DNA of 6,946 bases from an uncultured Bifidobacterium sp. GTDB taxonomy: Bacteria; Actinomycetota; Actinomycetes; Actinomycetales; Bifidobacteriaceae. Numbering within the stretch: the first letter of the stretch is position 1; the number at the start of each line of letters is the position of its first letter. This document shows, piece after piece, positions 1-4,920 of this stretch. The stretch spans positions 1 to 6,946 of the forward strand of contig CALEGL010000288.1 in the NCBI GenBank assembly GCA_937876495.1, in the 5' to 3' direction. The notes beneath the pieces were generated by a model, which ran no database searches, had not been told where the DNA came from, and was given only the letters and a program-made list of their open reading frames with translations. The position numbers and the translations under genes were made by a program.

Positions 1-113
1 GGGGGGGGTGCCGCGGGGCGGCGGGGTTGGGGCGGCGGGGCGGGGGGGGCGAGCGGCCGGGGGGGGCGCGCGCCCATCGTGGGGGGGCCGACCGCGGGGG
101 GCAGGGCGTAGGG
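1..113. other. Probable sequencing-error tract: G over-calls at the contig or read end
   Basis: This tract is about two-thirds G on the plus strand by hand count, with G runs up to eight. Read on the minus strand it stays in frame with rel. Family consensus predicts ...DFAYAVHT.VGHRTMGARVNG..., but the codons read as proline or other C-rich triplets. At 82, 85, 98, 100, 104 and 113 the expected base would be C or T and the given base is G. No insertion or deletion is needed. Unidirectional change to G without frame loss suggests dark-cycle G calls, not biology. The expected sequence is inferred from the family, not from a reference for this strain. Confidence 0.8.
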
Positions 114-1457
114 GAAGTCCACGGGGGTCGCCTCCGCGGGAAGCGACACGATGGCGCCCTTCGGAGTGAACACGTACAGCTCGGATCCGCCGAGATCCTC
201 CTTGAGCGAGCCGAGGAACTCGTCGGAGTCCGGGGTCTCGTTCGTCCAGTCGGCCAGCTGCTGGATCCAGCGCAGGTTGTCGGCCTGACTGAGCTCCTTG
301 TCCTCCTCGGCCTCCCGACGCCTGTCGGAGGAATCGGGTGCGCTCAGGACGCGTCCCGCCTGCCCGTTCTCCTTGTACTTCCAGTGCGCCGCGATGCCGA
401 ACTCCGCACGCCTGTGCATGTCCCAGGTGCGGATCTGAATCTCCACGGGCTTGCCGCCGGGACCCACCACCGTCGTGTGCAGGCTCTGGTACATGTTGAG
501 CTTGGGCATGGCGATGTAGTCCTTGAAACGCCCGGGGACGGGGTTCCAGCGGGCGTGCACCGCGCCGAGGGCCGCGTAGCATTCGGGGATGGTGTCGACG
601 ATGATGCGCACCCCGACGAGGTCGTAGATGTTCGAGAAGTCGTGTCCGCGCACGACCATCTTCTGGTAGATGGAGAAGTAGTCCTTGGGTCGCCCGCTGA
701 CGGAGGCCTCGATGTGCTGGGCCGCAAGGTCCTGGCCGATCTCCTCGATGATCTGCTTGAGGTACACCTCGCGCTGCCCGGCTCGACGCGCGACGAGCAC
801 GACGATCTCGTTGTAGATCTTCGGGTACAGGATCTTGAAGCTGAGCTCCTCGAGCTCCGTCTTGATGGCGTTCATGCCCAGCCGGTTGGCCAGCGGAGCG
901 TACACGTCCAGGGTCTCGCGCGCCTTGCGCTGGGCGCTGGCCGTCTTCACGTAGCGCCAGGTGCGGGCGTTGTGCACGCGGTCGGCGAGCTTGACGACGA
1001 GCACGCGCACGTCGCGGCTCATGGCCACGACCATCTTGCGTATCGTCTCGGCCTGGGCGGAGTCCCCGTACTCCATACGGGTGAGCTTCGTCACCCCATC
1101 GACGAGGCCGGTGACCGTGGGTCCGAACTCCTGACGGCAGTCGTCCAGCGTGTAGTCGGTGTCCTCCACGGTGTCATGGAGCAGCCCGGCCGCCACGACC
1201 AGCGGCCCCATGCCGAGGTCGGCGAGGATCTGCGCCACGGCGAGGGGATGGATGATGTAGGGCTCCCCCGACTTGCGCCTCTGGCCCTTGTGCTGAATCA
1301 CCGCCCGGCGATAGGACTTCTCGAGGATGTCCAGGTTCTCCTGGGGATGATGGGAGGCGCACATGCCGATGATGGGGCGAAGCGGATCGAGCATGTCGTC
1401 GCTGATCTCGCACCCCAGCATGCGCGCCGGGCGCATCTCGTTCTCCGAGCCCGCCAC
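1..1457 (-). CDS. rel: Bifunctional (p)ppGpp synthetase/hydrolase Rel (RSH family), 3'-truncated by the window edge
   Basis: Rel makes the alarmone (p)ppGpp from ATP and GDP/GTP on starved ribosomes and also hydrolyses it, in the cytoplasm. About 485 codons are visible. The N-terminal hydrolase (HD) domain has KSGEPYIIHPL near residues 62-72, HDTVED at 94-99 (H94-D95, E98-D99) and DRVHNART with N163. The synthetase domain has GRPKDYFSIYQKM (255-267), the RFKD motif (310-313) typical of bifunctional enzymes rather than the EFDD of RelA-type synthetases, YQSLHT (323-328) and EIQIRT (339-344). A TGS domain begins near residue 426 (ELYVFTPKG). The GTG start at 1457-1455 is chosen for its strong GGAGG six bases upstream; an in-frame ATG at 1484 lacks a well-spaced site. 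Most of TGS and the distal regulatory domains lie outside. The last ~38 codons (positions 1-113) are corrupted by apparent miscalls but remain in frame. Hydrolase and synthetase motifs both look intact, so a bifunctional enzyme is inferred. Confidence 0.96.
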   Translation of the reverse strand, partial: MAGSENEMRPARMLGCEISDDMLDPLRPIIGMCASHHPQENLDILEKSYRRAVIQHKGQRRKSGEPYIIHPLAVAQILADLGMGPLVVAAGLLHDTVEDTDYTLDDCRQEFGPTVTGLVDGVTKLTRMEYGDSAQAETIRKMVVAMSRDVRVLVVKLADRVHNARTWRYVKTASAQRKARETLDVYAPLANRLGMNAIKTELEELSFKILYPKIYNEIVVLVARRAGQREVYLKQIIEEIGQDLAAQHIEASVSGRPKDYFSIYQKMVVRGHDFSNIYDLVGVRIIVDTIPECYAALGAVHARWNPVPGRFKDYIAMPKLNMYQSLHTTVVGPGGKPVEIQIRTWDMHRRAEFGIAAHWKYKENGQAGRVLSAPDSSDRRREAEEDKELSQADNLRWIQQLADWTNETPDSDEFLGSLKEDLGGSELYVFTPKGAIVSLPAEATPVDFPYALPPAVGPPTMGARPPRPLAPPAPPPQPRRPAAPP

Positions 1458-1463
1458 TGTCCA

Positions 1464-1468
1464 CCTCC
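1464..1468 (-). promoter_or_regulatory. Shine-Dalgarno site of rel
   Basis: The minus strand reads GGAGG, six bases before the GTG at 1457. This decides the start in favour of GTG over the in-frame ATG nine codons upstream. A possible -10 (TAGGAT, minus strand, 1488-1483) lies just upstream and would give a leader of about 18-20 bases, but no convincing -35 accompanies it. Confidence 0.75.
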
Positions 1469-1523
1469 GGTTCCGTCTCCCCATCCTACCCAGCGTCACG
1501 CCGGGGACGACATGGCGGCGGAT

Positions 1524-1543
1524 GGGCATGCTCTCGCATGTTC
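1524..1543 (+). other. Hairpin in the dut-rel gap
   Basis: CATGC (1527-1531) and GCATG (1536-1540) form a five-base-pair stem. On the minus-strand transcript its loop is GAGA, a stable GNRA-type tetraloop. On the plus-strand transcript the stem extends to eight pairs with two G-U wobbles. The 8-bp palindrome CCGGCCGG follows at 1543-1550. The position, downstream of dut and upstream of rel on the minus strand, allows a weak terminator or processing site, but there is no U tract. The rest of the 147-base gap shows no gene. Confidence 0.3.
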
Positions 1544-1604
1544 CGGCCGGCGCGTCCTCCGATTCACGTCCCGCGGATCAGCGCGGAGGCTCGGATCGCG
1601 ACGG

Positions 1605-2075
1605 TCAGGCTCCGGAGGATCCGAATCCCCGCTCGCCGCGGTCCGAACCGGGAAGCATCCGCGCGCGGATGAATCTCGCCTGCACGTACCGCTGCACGAC
1701 GAGCTGGGCGATGCGGTCTCCCCGATGAATCTGCACGGGGGTCTCCGGATCGAGGTTGATAAGGGGGACGCGGATCTCGCCGCGATACCCGGCGTCGATG
1801 GTTCCGGGCGCGTTGAGCACCGTCACGCCGCTGCGGACGGCGAGACCGGACCGCGGATGGACCAGGCCGACGTATCCGGCGGGCAGGGCGATGGCCACCC
1901 CCGTGGGCACGAGGACGCGCTGCAGAGGGGCGAGGAGGACGTCCTCGGCGGCATGCAGGTCGGCCCCCGCGTCACCGGGATGCGCATACGTCGGAGCCAG
2001 GGACTCGTCCCCGTCCAGAAGACGGAGCAGAACCTCCGTATCCTCCGGCTCGTTGTATCCGACGTCGACCGTCAT
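1605..2075 (-). CDS. dut: dUTP diphosphatase (dUTPase), trimeric family
   Basis: It hydrolyses dUTP to dUMP and pyrophosphate, keeping uracil out of DNA and feeding thymidylate synthesis. The protein is 156 residues, the usual size for bacterial trimeric dUTPases. All five family motifs are present in order: GDAGADL (34-40), HPRSGLA (73-79), [12 protein letters not shown] (90-101) with the catalytic Asp at 94, [11 protein letters not shown] (118-128) and a C-terminal GFGSSGA (150-156) whose Phe151 should close over the base. A Gly rather than Asp at position 96 of motif III matches my recollection of actinobacterial enzymes. The ATG at 2075-2073 overlaps the TGA of the upstream DUF4193 gene (2074-2072) as ATGA, so translational coupling is likely. 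An open frame continues ten codons further upstream, but that lies inside the neighbour and lacks family similarity. It shares the neighbour's promoter, as far as the sequence shows. Confidence 0.97.
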   Translation of the reverse strand: MTVDVGYNEPEDTEVLLRLLDGDESLAPTYAHPGDAGADLHAAEDVLLAPLQRVLVPTGVAIALPAGYVGLVHPRSGLAVRSGVTVLNAPGTIDAGYRGEIRVPLINLDPETPVQIHRGDRIAQLVVQRYVQARFIRARMLPGSDRGERGFGSSGA

Positions 2076-2380
2076 GCACGATGCCCGTCGTCCATGCCGA
2101 GGCACTCCTTGCAGTGCTGCCTGCCATCGGGATCCGTGCGCCCCAGCTGGCTGCGATGTCGGACGAGATAGCAGTCGACGCAGAAGAACTCGTCCTTCTG
2201 CATGGGTATGACGGTCACCGAGGGGTCCTCGGTGACGGGATCCGCCGCATCCAGCTCGTATTCGCCGGCGATGGCGTTCTCATCGTCGTCGACGTCTTCG
2301 GCAGCCGTCCTGTCGTTCTTCCCCAGATTGAAGGACTCGACGTCGTCCTTCCCGCGGGGGGAATCGTAGTCCTGAGCCAT
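2072..2380 (-). CDS. DUF4193 family zinc-ribbon-like protein
   Basis: This 102-residue protein is recognised as DUF4193 by its MAQDYDSPR opening and its C-terminal half. The function of the family is unknown. Residues 1-55 are strongly acidic, with a DVDDDE run near 29-34, and look disordered. The C-terminal part has two CxxC pairs, C67-C70 ([15 protein letters not shown]) and C90-C93 (HCKECLG), spaced as in a small zinc ribbon. No signal peptide or membrane segment is seen. The ATG at 2380-2378 is preceded by AAGGA (minus strand, 2390-2386) with five-base spacing and matches the usual family N-terminus, so the longer frame reaching back to 2437 is not used. It is first in a two-gene unit with dut, overlapping by four bases, and is divergent from sepH. 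A nucleic-acid or protein-binding adaptor role is possible but not shown. Confidence 0.9.
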   Translation of the reverse strand: MAQDYDSPRGKDDVESFNLGKNDRTAAEDVDDDENAIAGEYELDAADPVTEDPSVTVIPMQKDEFFCVDCYLVRHRSQLGRTDPDGRQHCKECLGMDDGHRA

Positions 2381-2385
2381 GGCAA

Positions 2386-2394
2386 TCCTTCCCT
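2386..2394 (-). promoter_or_regulatory. Shine-Dalgarno site of the DUF4193 gene
   Basis: The minus strand reads AGGGAAGGA, with AAGGA ending five bases before the ATG at 2380. It fixes the start at the MAQDYD form of the protein. Confidence 0.7.
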
Positions 2395-2428
2395 TTGCAT
2401 GCACGTACATGGGCATTCGCTGCGCCAT

Positions 2429-2459
2429 AGAATACATGAATCATGGACTGATGTATCAT
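2429..2459. promoter_or_regulatory. Candidate bidirectional promoter for DUF4193-dut and sepH
   Basis: This is the AT-richest patch of the intergenic region. Minus strand: -10 TATTCT (2434-2429) and, 17 bases upstream, a weak -35 GATACA (2457-2452). Plus strand: -10 TATCAT (2454-2459) and, 17 bases upstream, a weak -35 AATACA (2431-2436). Each -10 overlaps the -35 of the opposite promoter. An inverted repeat, ATACAT (2432-2437) and ATGTAT (2451-2456), frames it. Predicted leaders are about 40 bases for DUF4193 and about 100 for sepH. The -35 matches are poor (3 of 6), so the assignment rests mainly on the -10s and the location. Confidence 0.4.
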
Positions 2460-2568
2460 GCCACGCGAAACGCCCGGAATGTTCAGCGTGGGGCACAATG
2501 GATGTAGTTCCGGCCCAGGAAGCCCGAAGGCACGGGAACGGTGCTCCTCGAGAGGAAAGTGGTGTTCG

Positions 2569-3519
2569 ATGCCTGACAATTCGCCGATGAGGGCCCGCCT
2601 CGACCATGTGGACGGGAACGGGAATCTCGTCTTCGTCGTCCGCGGAGCATCCTTCATCGTGACGCCCGACGACGCGTTCGACGCCGCCGTCGAACGGTCG
2701 CGGCGCATCCGCCACGGCGAACCACACGAGCGAAGGTCGTCATCCGCGGCCCCCATCCCGATCGCACGGATCCAGTCCATGATCAGGGCCGGCGCCACGC
2801 CGCGTGATGTCGCTGACGAACTGGGCGTCGACGAACCCACCGTCGAGAGGTTCTCCCCCATCGTGGAGACCGAGAAGAACTATGCCATCGACAGGTTCCT
2901 CGAATCGCCGGCCCCATCGGACTATGACGGCGCCTCCGTGGGAGACCTCATCCACCGTTCCCTCACCCTGCGGGACGCGGATATGAAGTCGCTGTCGTGG
3001 CATGCGATGCGGCGTGGCGTCGACCCCTGGCGCATCACCGTCGAATTCGACGTGGCCGGACGCCATATCCGGGCGATCTGGTCATGGTCGCCTCAGGACA
3101 GGGCCATCGCAAGCCTCAACAACACCGCACGGATGCTGCTGAACGACATCATCGACAGACGGGTCGTGCCGCATGGCGAATCCGAACGGAGGGAAGGCTC
3201 CATGACGCCTGACGGCGCGGAGCTTTTCACTCCGACCGCGGCGGGCGAGGCTGCACCGGCCACACCGGCCGCACAGGCAACCGCGGACATCCACATCGCA
3301 GACGACGAGAACCGACCGATGGTCGTCCGCCCCGGAAAGCCCGCCGTTCCGCCACTTCCTCTCGAAAAGCCAGGACAGGACGGCGAATCCATGGCGACGA
3401 ACGCCCAGCCTCCGGCTTCCGAAACCGATTCGGAGGATCCCAGATTCATCAGAACCTCACGTCGCAGAAAGGGGCGCTCTGCGGTCCCCAGCTGGGATGA
3501 GATACTCTTCGGCGACTAA
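2569..3519 (+). CDS. sepH: SepH, actinobacterial FtsZ-regulating cell-division protein (DUF3071)
   Basis: SepH binds FtsZ and promotes assembly of Z-ring filaments in Actinobacteria (known for the family). This copy has 316 residues. The N-terminal DUF3071 domain starts with RLDHVDGNGNLVFVV (10-24). A helix-turn-helix-like segment lies at about 66-100 (ARIQSMIRAGATPRDVADELGVDEPTVERF). A conserved Trp-containing region covers about 140-200 (SLSWHAMRRGVDPWRITVEF, then WSW at 171-173). Residues 205-290 form a Pro/Ala-rich, low-complexity linker. The C-terminus carries the conserved basic patch and tail, RRRKGRSAVPSWDEILFGD (298-316). The ATG at 2569 fits the family N-terminus; purine-rich AGAGGA lies about 12 bases upstream, a slightly long spacing. 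A second ATG at 2587 is possible, though that would shorten the protein by only six residues. The frame also extends back to 2458, but that extension overlaps the promoter and is not family-like. It converges on the phosphatase gene downstream. Confidence 0.93.
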   Translation: MPDNSPMRARLDHVDGNGNLVFVVRGASFIVTPDDAFDAAVERSRRIRHGEPHERRSSSAAPIPIARIQSMIRAGATPRDVADELGVDEPTVERFSPIVETEKNYAIDRFLESPAPSDYDGASVGDLIHRSLTLRDADMKSLSWHAMRRGVDPWRITVEFDVAGRHIRAIWSWSPQDRAIASLNNTARMLLNDIIDRRVVPHGESERREGSMTPDGAELFTPTAAGEAAPATPAAQATADIHIADDENRPMVVRPGKPAVPPLPLEKPGQDGESMATNAQPPASETDSEDPRFIRTSRRRKGRSAVPSWDEILFGD

Positions 3520-3525
3520 TTAGTC
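3514..3525. repeat. 12-bp perfect palindrome across the sepH stop codon
   Basis: GACTAATTAGTC reads identically on both strands and contains the TAA stop of sepH. It is AT-rich in a GC-rich setting and sits between two convergent genes. It could be a protein-binding site or chance; no U tract makes it a classical terminator. Confidence 0.5.
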
Positions 3526-3544
3526 CGCCGCCCCGACCACGCCA

Positions 3545-3571
3545 TCAAGGCGATGACGCCAGCGGCGCTTT
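3545..3571. terminator. Possible weak bidirectional terminator between convergent genes
   Basis: Short overlapping GC stems occur here: GGCG-ATGA-CGCC (3549-3560) and CGCC-AGC-GGCG (3557-3567), the latter followed on the plus strand by CTTTGT. The stems are only four pairs and the T run is three, so intrinsic termination would be inefficient. The convergent position of sepH and the phosphatase gene is the main support. Confidence 0.25.
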
Positions 3572-3572
3572 G

Positions 3573-4811
3573 TCATGCCACGTCCACAAGACAGGGGATG
3601 TCCGTCTCCAGCATGGTTCGCGACCCGTGGACGCCGGGCAGTCTGGTCGCCATATCGCTCTGCGTGCGGCTGTCGACGATGGTGGTCCTGTCGGCGGCCC
3701 AGACGAGCACGTCCCCCAGCATGTCCAGGACGCGCGGTTCGACGGGACCCAGCAGACCCGCATCCACCGCCTCGCCGCGTAACGCCACCATGGCATGACC
3801 TTCCAGACGCCGGCGCCATCGTTCGGCGACGGCTTCGGGATTCGTGCCCTTCTCGACGTACAGCATGGGCGCACGGGGCTCTCCGCCGATGAGACGGACG
3901 CCCTCGGACAGGTCGGGTTCGGCCGCCACGTCAATCCGACGCGCGGAATCGGACGAGACCATGCCGTGGTCCGCAACGATGACGATCAGGGTCCCCTGCG
4001 GCAGGGACCGACGCAGCCTGGCCAGACGCGCATCCACCCTCTCCAGGGCGGCCACCCATGCCTGGGAGTCCCAACCGTCGGAATGGCCCGTCTTGTCGAT
4101 GTCCCTCACGTACACGTACGTCAGACCCGGCGTCCGGGACGCGCGCGAGGCAAGCGCGATCCGCGCCGCCGGGGAGTCGCCGGACAGATATTCCGACCCG
4201 CGCAGCGCCGCCCGGGTCAGCGGGGAGTCCGCGAAGCGCGACAGCCCGCAGCTGCTCACGCGCACCCCCTGAGCGACGAGCGATTCGAAGACGGTCGGGC
4301 GTCTCTGCAGCTCCGTCGGCTTCGGGGCGTCCCGGAACTGGATGAGCTGGCACAGCTCGCCGGTGCGGGGATTGAGCTGCGTATAGCCCGTCATGCCGGT
4401 CATCCCCGGGCAGGTGCCGGTTCCGAACACGCCCATGGCCGCCGCCGTCGTGCTGGGGATGCAGGTGGACAGCGGCCGTCCCCCGGCGTCCTCGCCGAGC
4501 AGGGACCGCAGATACGGGGCGTGCCCGGCCCGCGAGACGAGGTTCCAGAAGCCGAGACCGTCGACGAGGACGACGACGGCGCGCTCGACATCCGGAAGCC
4601 CCAGCGCCCGCTGCAGCTGAGCGGGGTCGGGATGCACATCCGTGGCGACCGGATGGCCGATGGCGGCGCTGATGGCAGGAAGCACGGAGGACAGATGCCT
4701 TGCGCCGCAGCGATGGCCTCCGAACGCCTCGGGTCCGTCGACCCCATCCCCATAGGACACGACCGGCATCATGGAGAGCAGATCGGCGTCGTCGGGAACC
4801 TCGGGAATCAT
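3573..4811 (-). CDS. Alkaline-phosphatase-superfamily phosphodiesterase / nucleotide pyrophosphatase-like enzyme
   Basis: This is a predicted two-metal hydrolase of phosphate esters or phosphodiesters, 412 residues, like the type I phosphodiesterase/nucleotide pyrophosphatase group. The metal-site pattern is complete: D84 in VVVLVDGLGFWNL, the nucleophile Thr in IPSTTAAAMG (T121 or T122), D239 and H243 in RDIDKTGHSDG, D281-H282 in VIVADHGM, and H395 in LPGVHGSRT near the C-terminus. A GTGTCPGMTGMTGY stretch (130-143) follows the nucleophile as in family members. No signal peptide or membrane helix is visible, so it is probably cytoplasmic. The start is uncertain: the ATG at 4811 gives MIPEVPDDADLL, which looks family-like, but the ribosome site is weak; TTG at 4823 or ATG at 4772/4769 are alternatives. 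The frame also reads back to 4937 into parC, which is unlikely. The gene is divergent from parC and convergent with sepH. The natural substrate is unknown. Confidence 0.9.
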   Translation of the reverse strand: MIPEVPDDADLLSMMPVVSYGDGVDGPEAFGGHRCGARHLSSVLPAISAAIGHPVATDVHPDPAQLQRALGLPDVERAVVVLVDGLGFWNLVSRAGHAPYLRSLLGEDAGGRPLSTCIPSTTAAAMGVFGTGTCPGMTGMTGYTQLNPRTGELCQLIQFRDAPKPTELQRRPTVFESLVAQGVRVSSCGLSRFADSPLTRAALRGSEYLSGDSPAARIALASRASRTPGLTYVYVRDIDKTGHSDGWDSQAWVAALERVDARLARLRRSLPQGTLIVIVADHGMVSSDSARRIDVAAEPDLSEGVRLIGGEPRAPMLYVEKGTNPEAVAERWRRRLEGHAMVALRGEAVDAGLLGPVEPRVLDMLGDVLVWAADRTTIVDSRTQSDMATRLPGVHGSRTMLETDIPCLVDVA

Positions 4812-4876
4812 GGCCCCATTCAAGCACCGACGGCGGAGATGCCGCCCACGGGAAGGCGCGACGGAAGGGTGCGGGG

Positions 4877-4882
4877 TATCAT
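4877..4882 (+). promoter_or_regulatory. Candidate -10 element of the parC promoter
   Basis: TATCAT stands out in a GC-rich gap, with about 38 bases to the parC ATG and a predicted leader near 30 bases. No good -35 is seen at 16-18 bases upstream. The same hexamer is the candidate -10 of sepH, and CATGAATC occurs both here (4880-4887) and in the sepH region (2435-2442). Confidence 0.35.
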
Positions 4883-4905
4883 GAATCGGATCGTCGTCGT
4901 CCGTC

Positions 4906-4911
4906 AGGGGG
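4906..4911 (+). promoter_or_regulatory. Shine-Dalgarno site of parC
   Basis: AGGGGG lies nine bases before the ATG at 4921, an acceptable spacing. It supports the ATG that gives [16 protein letters not shown] as the N-terminus. Confidence 0.6.
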
Positions 4912-4920
4912 TTCCAAGCA

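Noticed and set aside
1..113. A genuine proline-rich C-terminal extension or frameshift in Rel
   Set aside because: The frame is intact and the changes go one way, to G on the plus strand. Sequencing error explains this better.
27..2171. Long plus-strand open frame of 714 codons
   Set aside because: It runs antisense through rel and dut, spans the error tract, and its Gly/Val/His/Asp-rich translation has no family features. Long antisense frames are expected where codon third positions are mostly G or C.
2458..2568. Longer N-terminus of SepH starting at 2458
   Set aside because: The start lies inside the candidate -10 element, and the extra 37 residues are unlike the family N-terminus.
2500..2568. 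Riboswitch or attenuator in the sepH leader
   Set aside because: Only short stems are seen (for example TCCT/AGGA at 2545-2556 near the ribosome site, and CCCG/CGGG near 2523-2536). None resembles a known riboswitch class or is strong enough to claim.
2215..2861. Minus-strand frames over the DUF4193/sepH region
   Set aside because: They overlap real genes in other frames, cross the divergent promoter region and show no family features.
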